Assembly: GCA_027625915.1 (NCBI GenBank)
Contig: JANTQA010000026.1
Coordinates: forward strand, 8,060,001-8,124,000
Reading direction: 5' to 3'
Source: Anaeramoeba flamelloides
Taxonomy: Eukaryota > Metamonada > Anaeramoebidae
DNA length: 64,000 nt
The position numbers and the translations under genes are program-made. Below are positions 24,204-38,200 of the stretch, piece by piece (within the stretch, counting starts at the first letter, position 1; each line of letters begins with the position of its first letter). Under the pieces are notes generated by a model, which was not told the origin of the DNA, made no database searches, and saw only the letters and a list, made by a program, of their open reading frames with translations.

Positions 24204-25119
24204 TTGCTAATAACTGATGGCTGGTACTTTATTATATATATTACATTTTATTTTGCATTTTTATTTACTTTATAAGAGCAAATTTGAAATGAAATTATTT
24301 TTTTTTTTACCTCAAAATCTAATAAATATAATAGTTTCAATAATATAGTTTTGAATAAATAATAAGAATAACCAGACAATTATTAATAGTTAATTCATTA
24401 TACAAACAAAATTAAAAATAATTTAGATCATTAAATTTTTACTCTTTTTTTTCCAAAGTTTAAATTTTATTTTCAATAGTTAATATTTCGATAATGTACA
24501 AATTAGCGAAAATCTCAAATATTTTTATCCAATGTTTCATTTTTAAATTATTTGGATTCTTTTTGTTGAATATCCATGGGAAAGAATAGATAGTGGCACA
24601 AAGGTTTAATTTTAAATTTAATATTTTTTTCAATAAATCATTTTTTTTCAAAGATTAAAGTATTTTTTCTCTGAATTTAAATCAAACCTTCTTAATCTTA
24701 TCAAAAAAAAAAAAAAAAAATTCAGATTAAATTTCTTTTTTATAGCAAAAAATAAGTATTTTGGATTAAAAAATGTTTTTTATCAAATCCTGAGAACTTG
24801 ATTTTATGGACTCTAGAAACTTTACGTTTTGTAAATATATCTTTTATCACTAAATACATTTTTATTTACTTAAAAGAACGTTAGGTTAATAGATCTAATT
24901 AAAATATTAAAACTTGGATTTTTTATCAAATTTTTATTGTATAAGTAAAATCATATTTATTAACTAAAATTATAAATTTACTTTTAATAGTTTTGAAAAT
25001 CTAAATTTTATTATGAAAAGTTTACTCTTATTACCTTTTAAGTATTTAAAGATGTTAGAATATGCGTATAAATACACCTTAAAATGATGTGAATAGAAAG
25101 TTTAGTAGCAGGATAAAAA

Positions 25120-25975
25120 ATCGCTTTTAATGTACCTCTGCTTGTTTTGAGAACCATAAAAATTTTTCAAGATCAATATTTTTTTTTCATTTTGATCCTC
25201 TCTCTTCTTTAATGTTTTGATTTATCAGCCAGTTAATAATTGAAAAATAAAAAGATTTCGTTCTTCATATTCAAATGTTTGCAGATGATTTACTTATTAT
25301 AACGTAAGAAACAATTTCAGAAATTTAAAAAAATTTAATAATAATTTATAAAATTATCTAAGAATTTGGAATGAACCCAAATATTGATAAAACTTTAAAA
25401 TCAAATCCAAATCTGGAATAAAGTATTAGTGAAGTAGACTAGAAAAAGAGAAACATCTACTTGGAAAAATTTAAAAAATAATTTAAAATAAAATAAAATG
25501 AATTTTATCCAGAAAAATAATATAATAGATTAAAATTGCAAACATTAAAATCGATATGCCTTAGCGAAATATTTAATGGATTAGGAATTTTACATCTAAC
25601 CCAAAAATATTTCAATACAATATATATTTGAATAAAGAAAAAAGCCACAATATTTTTAAAAATTAAAACACATTATCCTTGTATAATTGATAAAACTGAA
25701 GAAAAAATTGACCAAGTCAAAATTTCAATATATAAAAGAAGATATAATCTCAAAAAATAAATTAGCAAATCTTGGTTTTGAACATATATCCAAAAATTTA
25801 AAGTTTTCATAAAAAGATAGCAACTGTATTTATTGGAAAACATAATTCTTAGATTTCTGAGATACCGATTGCAATCAATTTAGAGAAAACTTAATAATGA
25901 ATTGCCCTCGATGGAAAGACCAATTATATTTACAAATTACTAGATATAATATCAATATAAATAAACATTCAAACG
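25120..25975 (+). mobile_element. LINE reverse-transcriptase remnant
   Basis: The plus strand reads a DPLSSLMF-like segment, then IQMFADDLLIIT with FADD at 25278-25289, the catalytic YADD-type motif of reverse transcriptase. EFGMNPNIDKT follows at the expected distance. Further on, LSEIFNGLGILHLTQKYF matches the segment after the palm in non-LTR elements, and a final piece near 25897 reads MNCPRWKDQLYLQITRYN. Several in-frame stops show decay. The 5' part is absent or unrecognisable, as usual for 5'-truncated LINEs. Confidence 0.75.
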
Positions 25976-26036
25976 TTAATTTCAGTGCTTTTCTTGAGTT
26001 TTTTATTTTATTTATAAAATATATTGATTTTCGTTA

Positions 26037-26232
26037 CAGTCAGTTTCACTTTCAAGGCACAAACTTCCAACGAAATTTAAGGCACACTAAAAATCTCAAA
26101 TTAAGGCACAAAATTCAAATTCTAGTATAAATAAATTGTAAAAAAAAAAATACAAATTTTGTGCCTTAATTTGTGATTTTATTGTGCCTTAAATTTTGTT
26201 GAAAGTTTGTGCCTTAAAAGTGGAACTGACTG
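26037..26232. mobile_element. TA-flanked MITE family B, copy 1 (196 bp)
   Basis: TA occurs at 26035-26036 and 26233-26234. The ends are CAGTCAGTTTCACTTTCAAG and, reversed, CAGTCAGTTCCACTTTTAAG. The inverted arms extend about 80-90 bp with GGCACAAA-type strings repeated in each arm. TA duplication and CAGT ends are typical of the Tc1/mariner superfamily. Copies 2 and 3 (48853-49048 and 52394-52589) have exactly the same length. Confidence 0.85.
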
Positions 26233-26350
26233 TAGGTTTTTTTGAATTTTCTATTTATTTATGAAGTTTTACTAGGCGTTTTTAAGGTTTTCTATTTTAT
26301 TTGTGAAGTTTTCTAGGTTTTTTTTTTTACTTTTTGAAATAAACAGAAAA

Positions 26351-26724
26351 TTTTGGAGAACCGGTATGGGCCAGTGGCAACACAACCCAATGTACAATCT
26401 GAAGGCCGGGGTTCTATTCCCTTAACCATTATTTCTTATTGTTTACCATTTTCTCAAATAGCCACCACGGTGTAATTTTAATTAAAAATCGGGCTTATGC
26501 TTCTTAGAACCACTAATTCTTTGAGGAAATCGTTTGGCCGAATTGAATCTTTTTGACTATTATAAAACTGAACGGAATTGGAACAAAATCCCTCTCAATT
26601 TATGGCGCGGATCCGATTTTTGGGAGAAATGACCAGCTCTCACTTGGTTCAACAATATCTCTAATTCAAATTAGGGATTCGGGCAAACAGGTGGACTTTT
26701 AGTACCCACTCTTTAATGGAAAAA
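26351..26724 (+). mobile_element. tRNA-derived SINE
   Basis: A 14-bp direct repeat AAATAAACAGAAAA flanks it at 26337-26350 and 26725-26738. About 16 bp from the 5' end lies an A-box-like TGGGCCAGTGG, and at 26410-26420 a B-box GGTTCTATTCC, the two internal pol III promoter blocks of tRNA. Between them a GTA triplet in CCAATGTACAATCTG suggests a tRNA-Tyr-like origin, though the cloverleaf does not close. The remaining 300 bp is unrelated to the tRNA and less AT-rich than its surroundings. Only one copy is present in this window. Confidence 0.7.
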
Positions 26725-27622
26725 AAATAAACAGAAAAGTTTAATAAATTTTGGGTTTATTTCAAAAAGTAAAAAAAACCTAACGAAAATCTATTGATTT
26801 TCGAAATAAAATTGAAAACCCCAAAAAAACCTCGAATACTTGACAAATAAACAGAAAACTCAAGAAAACCTAAATGTGCTTTTCTAGAATTCAAAAGAAT
26901 AGATGTAAATCAAAGATTTAACTCCTTTCTTTTGAATTCTTGGAATCCTAACGATAAACAGACGAACTTTTAGGACTCACTATTTTAGGATAATAAAAAA
27001 TATTTAGCACTTTTTAATATACTGGCTAGTAAAAAAAAAACAAATAAATAAAGTTGTGTGATGGGAGAACTATTTTTATATTAATTAATTCGAAAATTTT
27101 GAAACACATATAATCAAAAATAAGCAATTAAAAAAAACCCATTTTATAATATTATGTAAAAATTAATATAAAACCACATTCAAGTCCAATGGTATGAATG
27201 ATTTACTTGAAGTCATCATTTTTAACCAAATAAAAGAAAAAAAATGAAAACGAAAAAATAATAAAAATATCTATATTAAAAATGATGAAAGGAGCATCAA
27301 AAAAATTGTATTGTAAATTTTTTTTGAAATTTCACCAACTATTATTTATCAATAAAATAATTAAATAACATTATTTAATCTTTATTATTTTTTCTATGTA
27401 TCTGAATTTTACTTTAACCTTCTATCTACCATTGAAAAACAAGTATGATCAAACAAAACCAGTTATCAACCAAAAAAAAAGAAAACTGAACAAAAAAAAA
27501 AGATGAAATAATCAAAGTAATTTCAAAAATTAAAATTATTTCCCAATTTGACGTTTGTATCACATTGAACTTTTCTGATTCTTGTAACTATTTCAAATGA
27601 GTCCAAAATTTGGAATTTAATT

Positions 27623-28365
<743 letters not shown>

Positions 28366-29351
28366 TTATATATATATCACTTAGCACCCGAAATATATTA
28401 AACAGCTTAGAAACAAAATTTTTAATAAAATTATTGTCTAAGGATTATAAGATTTAGAATTTATCAAAAATTATCTAAGAAAGTAAAATTTATAGTTAAC
28501 AATTTTATAGTTAGATATATTTAAAAAAATAACTTGAAAAAAATTTAAAACAATTAAAAAAATTTCTTGGTTATTGTGATTTTATTATTTTTCCAAATTT
28601 TATCAAAAAAAAGATTCAATTTTTTTTCTTTTGAAAACTTTATCTAGACATCCAAAAATTCTTAGTTTTAACGATTAAAACACATCATACTTAACTTGAA
28701 ATTTTTTTGTTACCCTTTTCAACCCAAAATTACTCAAAATACTTGATTAAATAATTTATTCGTAACAAAAGATTTTTTGGCATCACATTGGAAATTTGTT
28801 TTATCTGTTAATTACTATTCAATGGTAATCTATTTATTTGATTCCAAATTATTTAAAAATAAAAAAAAATATAAAATAGTAAAATTGTAAAAAAAATAAT
28901 ATTTTTTTTCATTGTAAAATTTGGAAATTTTTTCAATAAGAATTTTTATCAAATTTAAATAATTTTGCAAATATTTCAAGTAAGATTTAATAATTGATTT
29001 TTTTTTTTAATTTTAGCTATTTTTTGATTTTTGACTTTTGAAAATCTAGGAATAAAATAAACAATTTTATTGAATAAGAGACCAAACAACAAACATTTTT
29101 TCAAAAGGAGAAAAATGGAAGAGATCTGATATTGATGTTATTTTTGAAAAACTAAAAGTTTTTTCTTTTCTTAACTAAAATCCAAATTGTAAAAACAAGT
29201 AAAAAATGATTCATTTTTTATTATATTGAGATCTAACAACAAAAAAGTAAAAAGATTCTGGAAAAACAACCGTCTTTATGTACACAAACCAAAAAAAAGA
29301 GAAGAAGCAACAAGGATATCTAAAGGTAACAATTTCCTGTTTTTCTCTTCG

Positions 29352-30596
29352 TTAATATACACAATCTTCCACATCATCTCTGTGCAAATGGATTTGTGCA
29401 CACAAAAACTTCTTTTTACAGCTATCACTACAGCTAATTGTTGGTTCATATTTTGGATAATAGTTGGACACAAACCAATCGAACAAAGTCTGGTCATCGT
29501 TTAATTTGTTATTCCAAGCTCTGTAATTTTGGCACGTTAAATTTTGAAAATTCATTGGCGATTCTTTTGTGTTATAACTTTTCTCCCAGGTCACGTACAT
29601 ATTATCGTTTGAATCCCTTAAGTTGTTATAATACTGGCTGTAGTCATATAAGATCTTTTCTGAATCCGAGTAATTGTAAATCCGAAACGCAGAATTGATC
29701 CTTTTACGCGGGTTGAGGGAAGGATTTAAAATATGTAGCGAATCCTTTGTTCCGCATCGGAAATTGTCGCAATGCTTGTGCCCATAGAGGTACCCCAGTA
29801 TTATGGAACCGTATTGCTCTTGCCAGTCATTGACATGATCCAAAAATTGGTCTTGGAAATCCTTTGTGAACGAAGGGTTGAGAGAAAAGGAGCTGCAGCC
29901 CGGGGAGATGTGGCCTATAAACAAAACACCCTGATTGTGATCGTTTGCGCTTTCCAATTCAGACTCAACCCAGCTTAATTGGTCTGCGATGTCACCATCG
30001 AGATCTTCTGTCAAGTCATTTAATTTGTACCACATGATGGTATTTAACGAGATGATTTTCATATTGTTCACATTTACGGAATAATATGCACCCTTTTGAA
30101 TGGTAGCTCGTGCTGCATCCGACACGACACCCAGAGAGTATGACAATTTCGTGAAAAAGGGTGTATTGTAATATGGGCTATTGTGTGTTGGGAAAAAGTC
30201 ATGGTTGCCCGGTGTGTAGATAATTGGTACACCAGGGAAATATTGATCAAAGATTTCGTTAACAAATTTGATCGACTCTATGATTGTAAAGTGATCGTGA
30301 TAAAATTGCTCATTTGTATCGCCGCCATGGATAATGAAATCTGGGTTTGGCAATAATTCTTTCATTTTTTTGGCAGAATTTTCAATTAGCCAAAAGGGGT
30401 TGTTGCAATAATAGTCCCCAAACACACCGGCATCACCAGAGTTGATTTCACACTCATCATCGTTTGAAGCGTTTGGTAAATAGCATAAGCTGAGATGAGC
30501 GTCAGAGAAATAGATGAATTGCCCTGTTCTTGCTCGAATACAAGAAAGGAAAAGGGTAAAAAGAATTATACTAATTAGTTTCTTTTGATAATCCAT
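29352..30596 (-). CDS. Acid sphingomyelinase-like phosphodiesterase (SMPDL3-type), secreted
   Basis: The single exon encodes 414 residues from ATG at 30596 to TAA. I chose this start because it places a signal peptide (KKLISIILFTLFLSC) at the N-terminus; a more upstream in-frame ATG at 30674 would hide it. The metallophosphoesterase metal ligands are all visible: SDAHL (D32, H34), GGDTN (D93), TPGNHD (N131, H132), GHISPG (H229) and GHKH (H273, H275). Cysteine pairs near the N- and C-termini suggest disulfides and extracytoplasmic location. The C-terminal CSDSCKKKFLC motif is typical of the acid sphingomyelinase family. Known SMPDL3 enzymes hydrolyse nucleotide phosphates or phosphodiesters rather than sphingomyelin, and no saposin domain is present here. 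The true substrate cannot be read from sequence. No intron is seen. Confidence 0.87.
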   Translation of the reverse strand: MDYQKKLISIILFTLFLSCIRARTGQFIYFSDAHLSLCYLPNASNDDECEINSGDAGVFGDYYCNNPFWLIENSAKKMKELLPNPDFIIHGGDTNEQFYHDHFTIIESIKFVNEIFDQYFPGVPIIYTPGNHDFFPTHNSPYYNTPFFTKLSYSLGVVSDAARATIQKGAYYSVNVNNMKIISLNTIMWYKLNDLTEDLDGDIADQLSWVESELESANDHNQGVLFIGHISPGCSSFSLNPSFTKDFQDQFLDHVNDWQEQYGSIILGYLYGHKHCDNFRCGTKDSLHILNPSLNPRKRINSAFRIYNYSDSEKILYDYSQYYNNLRDSNDNMYVTWEKSYNTKESPMNFQNLTCQNYRAWNNKLNDDQTLFDWFVSNYYPKYEPTISCSDSCKKKFLCAQIHLHRDDVEDCVY

Positions 30597-32856
30597 TTGA
30601 ATTTTAATTTTTTTATATTTTATTCCAACAATAAAAAAAATAAATCTGATTTTCATAAAATTAAATTTATTCACTTTAGACTTTTTTTGTAAAAAATAAA
30701 AAGACTTTTTTTTGTGACGATGGAAAACAACGAGTCCAGCTCCATTTGTTTGGTTTTTGGAAAGAAAATTCTTCAGATCTTGAGATAAATTATTTCCTCA
30801 GAATATTTAAAATATTATTTAATTAATCAAGACAACAATGTTAATACCCCCCCCCCCCCTTCAAATATTCGCCTCTATTCAAAAAGTGAGTAATTTCTTT
30901 TTTATTTTTAGATTGCCAGAATAACATCTTTTTTTCATTTTTCTATTTTCAACAAGTGTGAACTTTTTTCCAAGGGAGTAGACTTTTCTTCCTACTCCAA
31001 CCCTCACACTATATTTAAAGGTTGACAACCTAACTTTTTTTAATATAGAAAACTTTCAAAAAGTTTTAATTCGAAATAGTTCTTTACTTTTTAAAATAGA
31101 AAAATGGAAAAAAGTTTTTAAAAATACACACTTTTTAGAAAATGACTATATAAAATTTGATCTAATCCTTTCAATGAATTTTGTTGAATAATATATCCAA
31201 TAGTTTTTTTTTTGGACTAACTAAGATTTATTTTCTGGGTTTACAAATTTTGCAAATGTTGAAATTTGATTTTTTAATAATCCATTTTAAATATTTGAAT
31301 ATTTTTTTTGATCTTTCAATTATTTATTATTTGAGAAAGTTTTTTTCTACAAAATGAAAAATAAAATTATTCATTATAGTTTTTATAGTACAAAACTAAA
31401 TTCTATTCAAAATGTCATACTATGATCATATTTTCTAAAACAATTTTATCAATTTTTATTTAAAATCTTTTTTAAAAACTTTGAGATCTCTAAATTTTGA
31501 AAAATTTATTATTCATTTTATATACTGAATTTTTTTGAATATTATATGATTGGTTAATATACGATTATTTCTAATAAGAATATGAACATATTTAATTATT
31601 TATTAATTGTTTTTTTTTTGTGAAAATTAGACTTGGGAGAATACTATAAAATAATTTTTGCAATCTGTAGAATTACTTTACAAAAATATACCTTTCCCCC
31701 TTTTTTTTTATTGTACTTTCTTTCAGTATAATAATTTATTATTTTTTTTCATTGAAAAATTAAAATATATTTAGTAAATCTTGAAATTAATTAATTATTA
31801 AATATTCATTATTCTATAATTATTTGTAAAATATTGGATCAATTTTTGGTAATATATCTTTTATCAGTTATTATTCATTATTCACTTGGTCGCTGTTTTG
31901 GGTACACCATTGTAGATTTAAAAGGGTTTTTACAAAATCATTAATTGCCAAATAGTAAATTAATTTTTTTTATTATTTAAGGTGTAAGTCAATTGGGTAA
32001 AAAACAATTTTTTGAAACAGAAAAAAAAATTTTTGCTATTTTTATGAGTACCCAAAATTAATTATCCAACCAATCTATTATGCTAAAAATTCATCTCAAA
32101 AAATCAACAATGAAAAACAAGGACATTTTTTGAAAAAAGAGCCAAAGATATTATACAAAAATTTCTCATTTGAATGTTTGTAAATTAGAATTTTGAATAA
32201 CAATTGTATTAGTTTTGAAGTGTCATTCTTTGTTGCTTTTTGAGATCACAAAGTTTCTTTTATTTTTTCTATTTCTCAAATAAATTTTTTTTATAATCAC
32301 AATAATGCTACAAAATCCTTACTCAGTCAAATTTATAGGGTTACAAAATAACCACAAATTAGATTACGTCGAATTAAATTGATTTTGTACTTTTAGAAAA
32401 CAATTTGTTTCAAATTGAAGAAATTTAATCCTTTGGAAATATTCAATAAGAAAAAAGTATTTTTTTTTTAAAAAGTAGATTTTTTTAACTTGATATTTCT
32501 TTTTCAATATTTTTTTTTCTTTGAATTTTTTGCTAATTGAGATCCTATGACATTTTTTTTTTTGGTTTCTTATTATTTGAATTTTGTCAATCAAAAGAAA
32601 TACAATTTCACAATACCCTTTTAGGTTTCAAGCTACCCCTTGAGTATGGAGCAAATCCACGGTAAATGACTAGAGCCTGAAAAAAAAAGATTTTCTACAA
32701 TAGGTAAAAAAAGATCGAATAAATTTGTATTTGTGAAAATTTGGTCATACGTAGCTTTTGATGAAACTTTTCTCTTTTAATCAATAATAATATTTTTCAA
32801 AAAATAAATTTTATTAAATTCACAGATACAAAAAAAAAAAAAAAAAAAAAAAACAA
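30597..32856. other. Intergenic AT-rich spacer
   Basis: A run of 13-14 C residues lies at about 30847-30860, striking in this AT-rich setting. A segment at about 30880-31145 opens with TTCAAAAAGTGAGTAATTTC and closes with an inverse-like ACACACTTTTTAGAAAATG, and a related string occurs near 21290-21320, so a weak MITE is possible. Otherwise nothing is recognised. Confidence 0.5.
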
Positions 32857-34813
32857 TTATTTTTTTTTAATATAAAACAAAATATAAGAATGTTCGGTTT
32901 TAACCTGTCCGAAACCATCCAATTCAAGTATTTTAGTATCATTAAATTGATACCATTTTTCGGAATATGAGTTTTGAGCAAAGGCTGTATAGTGCCCAGA
33001 AAAGGAATCTCCTATGTGATTTGAAACTGCCTTTAAGGAATAGATAACCTTTTCAGAATCTAAACCCTTTACAAAATTACTTAAATTTATATTTTTTTTA
33101 AAATCTATGTAATCAACTATTTTTTCTGAAAAGGAGCCACCGTGCCACCTTTTTAAATGCAATATTAAAATATTTGGTGCCTTCCATAGAAATACTTGCT
33201 TCATTGCCCGCACATTTTTCTTGCAAGAATTACAATTCCATTTATTTTTGATACCAAGTTTTTCCTTTTTAAAATATTTTTTTAAGCAATCCTTAAGTTT
33301 GATATTTTGTTGGATTGAATCAAATCTATTTGGTTGATTGTTTATAGATTCGTCAATATCAATTTTTTCTAAATCGTATGTGGTTAGTTTCATTGTAGAG
33401 GTTAAATTATAATTCCATCTAATTGCAAAGATCATTCCACATTTTATTTTTATATTTATATTTTTATTGGATCCATCAACATTATCATTATTTAATATTT
33501 TTTCATACTGAGGAATAGAAAATTCAACATTCTGTTTTTTGACAATGAAAATTTCAAATAATTTTTTTTCATTCATCAATTGATTATTATTTTGATCAAA
33601 TCCTAATGGATTCTTATTAATTGAATCACTTAATGCGGTTTTTATAATTTTATTATTATAGTGCTCATTTGGACTTTTTCTTTTTTTGATTTGATTTAGA
33701 TTTAATTTTATTTTTTCTTGTTTTTTATCAAATTGTAAGATTTTTTTTTCATTATTTAATATTGTCTCTGATGAAAATATTCGTTCATTTGGTTCATCTT
33801 TAATTGGGGGTTTTAAATAGTCATCATCACTTGGGTGATTAAATAATAAGCCCTTTTGAACCAACACTGGTTTATAAAAATTAATAATTGCATTATACAA
33901 TTCTTCATATGTTATTGTGTCTGAAGGGATTTTTAATAATATTGGAAATTCAAGTAACTTTTCTTTTTTAGTTGATAAAAAACGGCTTTCTTCAAGAAAA
34001 AGATTAACAAATTGTATTATAACAGATTGGTTTTTATTGTTATTTCTTTCCACTATTTCCTCTTTCACCCCCCCCTCCACTTCTTTTCCTTCCCCTTCTT
34101 TTTCACACTCTCTCCCGTTTATCATATCTCTTCCCACTTTAATATTTACATTATTCTTGTCGTTATTCTTGTCGTTCCAATTATTATCTTGAATTTCATC
34201 GCTGATAACAAAATTCTCATTCTCCCCTTCATCATTCATTTTTATATCACCATTAGTATTATTTTGATTGGAATTATTATTAAAATTAATTATTGATTGG
34301 GAATTATTTAAAATTTCAAAAGCAATAAATTGATCATAATAACTCGTGGAAAATAATTTTTTTAAATGCAATGAATAAATATTGCTTATAAACCGAGAAG
34401 ATATTTGAGCAATTATTAAATTATTTTGATCTATTTTACTAAATTTTGAAATTTTGTTAATTATTCCTTCCACTCCTCTTTTTTTTTTAGATTTAATAAA
34501 AAATTTTTTAGGAGTTTTTCGAAAATCTTGATAAAATAATATTATATCAAATTTAAAATATGATTTTACTGGTATTGGCAAACTTAAATACATGAAAGGA
34601 GAAAATGAAATAGAATAATTATTACAATTGGGACAAATTAACTTTGATTTTAATTGGCCATGGAAAAGATCGACAATTATTGAATTATTTTTTTGAAGAT
34701 GATGATTCCAACTAAGTTGAGCAAATTGGAAATCAGTTATTAACTTATTATTGTTATTTGTTTGATGATTATCATTTTCTTGATCTTTTTGGTTCTCATT
34801 TTCATTTTTGTTC

Positions 34814-34848
<35 letters not shown>

Positions 34849-34858
34849 CTTGTTTTCA

Positions 34859-34890
<32 letters not shown>

Positions 34891-35223
34891 TTCGTTTTCA
34901 TACTCGTTCTCATTCTCGATTTCATTCTTGTTCTCATTCTTATTTTCATCCTTAATGTCAGTGTTGTTGTTATCAATATTATTAATTCTATTTAAATTTT
35001 CATTTAAACCATCAAGAAAATAAATTAAAAATTCTTGAGAGTCATGTTGTGACATTCCGTTAAATTGTTTAAATTTGTTACAAATTACATTTTTCAGTTT
35101 AAATGGTGAATAAACTGAATACTTTGCCGAATAAATTTCTCGAATAAATTCACCAAATGTAATTGCTAAATTATCATCAAAATTATTTAAATTATCATTA
35201 ATTTCATTATAATTTTTGAATTG

Positions 35224-35264
<41 letters not shown>

Positions 35265-38200
35265 CTATATCCTTTAAAAAATCGTCTTGTGAAAAATAAG
35301 TTATTAATTCTGGCAAATTCAATAAGCATTGAAGGATTGAATTTAAAAAGCAAGTATTTCCTAGATTTACCAAGCCAGTTAATCCAGGGACTTCAGGTTG
35401 TGTTGTAATATTTTGTAATTGATTTTCATTATTGGTAAAATTTTGGAATAAATCAAAAGTATCATTATCAAATGTTTCTACACTATCTTGATAATCATTA
35501 TCATAATCATTTGAAAGCGTTTCAAAATCAAATTTATTTTTCTCAGTTAAATAATCATTATTATTCAATAGGAATTGATCAGTATTAAAAGTTTCTAAAT
35601 TTAAAAGTGGATTCATATATTCAAAATTATCTGTATGGTATGATCTTTCATTATATAAATTATCATCCACACTAAATCCATAATTCTCCCTTTCAAAAAA
35701 TGCCGGCGTGGATATTCTATTTGTTGTTACTAAAATTGGTGAATCTTCTAAATTTAAATCACTATTAAAAATAAAATTTTGTTTTGTGTTTTTGTAAAAA
35801 CAAATCAATTAACGTATAAATAAAATAAAATTATCTCATTATATTTTTAATTTGAGGTTTGTGTGATTTCTGTGATTTTCATGATTCTTTTAATGTTCAC
35901 AATTAAAAAACATGTTTTGCTTTATTTATTTCCCCACTTTACGCTTTTTTTAAAACAACAATGTAAGGATTAAGATCTTTAATTGGTAATTTTTAAAAAC
36001 CCTCTATTTTCTTCTTATTCTCTCAAAACATTCCAAATTTTTTTAGCAATTCTTGTACACGTTCAGTATTTTTATTTGGCATATTCCTTTTCATAATTTT
36101 TAATCAATTATTGAGGTGATATTATTTTTTCTTTTTGTAAAATTAAAAAATGGGGAAAGTTCAAAAAATGACTAATAAAGTAGTTTCTCTCAAAATTTTT
36201 AACTTTGGCTATAATATACCCATTTTATTATTTTGTTTAATTATCTTTCAATTAATTAACCCACTTTTGTATGTAGACCAACTTTTAAACAAATAAACTT
36301 TTATTATTTCAATAAATACTATTGCCTATCTCAGCCCACTAAAAATAATTGGATCACTTGACTTTTTTTTAAATTTATCATGAAATATAAACTAAAATTC
36401 AAAATTTTCCACATAGTTAAAAGAGTTAAAAGAAACACAATAATACAATATCATTCAAATTTAAAATAATTTAGATTTTTGAAAAATATGAGAATAATTT
36501 TTTCATTTTTTAGTTGTTTTGCTTTTATTTCGTTTTTTTTTATAAAAAAAATATTTTCGCTCGATCGAAATATTTTTTTTCAAAAGATTAATATTAGGTT
36601 ATAGTTGAGTTGTTACAAATAGAAGAACTCAAATTAAAATTAGTGATGATTTATCTAACTATTTGATCGATCAATAATTGTTATTGGAATTTTAAACAAA
36701 TTTACCAATTTGTTTTTTTTTATTATCCATCTAACCAAAATTTTCAACACCCACTTTTTATTTTATTTTCATTTATAATTATTTATTTTTTGTTTTGTGT
36801 GTATTGTAATTTATTAATAATTATTAAAATTTCAATTAGTGAATGGTTTTAATTTGGTGTTTCTTCTAGAATTTATTAAAAAAGATTTTTTTTTTTTACA
36901 AATTGAATTTTGGTTGTTTTAAAAATTTTGGATTGGAGTTTAGATTAGTTGTTAAAAAATTCAAGAATTTTTAAAAATTAAATAATTCACAATAGATTTA
37001 TTTTTGTAATTTTATTTTCATATATTGGAAATATAATGAAAAAAAAACAACTAATTACATTGAGAGAAAACTAAAGTAATCAATTTTTCAGTTTTTTTAT
37101 GTTAATAATTATTGAGGAAATCTTTAGGAAATAAAAAATTAGAGAAAATAGTTACTTTTTAAAATTTCTAAATATTAATTTTTAAATATTGAAATAAAAT
37201 TATTTTTGGTTGCTATCTGAAGATTTTAAAAAGTAATTAAAAAAAAATGACAATCTTTAATTATGATCATTAATAAAAAATTCAATAATTTATTATTAAT
37301 GATTTTTTTTTTTGGGTAATATAAACAATAGAGTATGGATATGATTTACATTTCATTACAGCATATCTGTACTTTCTAGGAAATCTTCTTGTGAAGTTAA
37401 TCCTTTAAAATCATTTGAACTTCAAGAATCCTGTAATGTATAGCTATTATCAATTTTGAAAAAATTGAATATACTTTAATAATAATTATCTTGTAAGAAG
37501 CTTTATTACTAATTAAATTATGAAAGTTTATATTGAAAAAAATAAAATTTGAAAAAATATTAAACATTTTTCAAAAAATCTTGTAATGCATAGTATCCAA
37601 AATGAAAGCTGTTTCCCATTTAAAATTGGAAATACTAGATCGTAAAAAAAATTGTGAAAAAAGTCAAAGTACAAGTAATTTACTTGGTTAATTGTAAAAA
37701 ATAACTAATTTGCATGCAGTGGATCTTAATTGGATTATTAACAATAAATTGATTGATTGAAGGATGCGCATTATAAATGAATTCTTCATATACACCATAA
37801 ATACTACCCTTTCATTTTGGTTCAGGTTCTAACAATACTTAACCCAAAGATGAAAGGGTGATATTTTTAGTGTACCTGAAGAATTTGTTTGGAAAGCTCC
37901 TCCTTAAGGACTACGTTTTTAGGCAAAAACAGTGAAATAATGTCTAAATTCGCCCTTGAAAGAGTTCTGTAATCCAAATAATATTTTTCCAAGGAGAATT
38001 TCTTTTCGAAAAAATGTGAAATTTTCACAATTTCAACAATTTTCACAATTTTTGCCTTGTTAGATCATGTAAAAATTCTTGATTTTAATATTTTAGAATT
38101 TCCATTTCAACTTTCAGAGCTCACACTATTTTCTAGGGCTGTTCTAGATATTTTTTACATTTGCTTTTGCAAGTTTGAAATGTTCTCAAATCTGAAATGC

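Larger units (their letters stand above)
25985..26960. repeat. Multi-palindrome foldback element, copy 3, with two nested insertions
   Basis: Foldback units are found at 25985-26036, 26233-26350 and 26725-26960 (TTTTCTTGAG, ATTGATTTTCGTTAGG, AAATAAACAGAAAATTTT, CTAACGAAAATCTATTGATT). The interruptions are a 196-bp TA-flanked MITE and a tRNA-derived SINE with target-site duplication. Removing the two insertions leaves an order like copies 1 and 2. Confidence 0.7.

Noticed and set aside
26351-26426. A functional tRNA gene
   Set aside because: Box A and box B are present, but the acceptor and anticodon stems do not close, and direct repeats place it inside a longer SINE.
35617-35808. Catalytic USP exon as a gene with a non-ATG start
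   Set aside because: A phase-matched acceptor at 35762 and the upstream DUSP exon explain the missing ATG.
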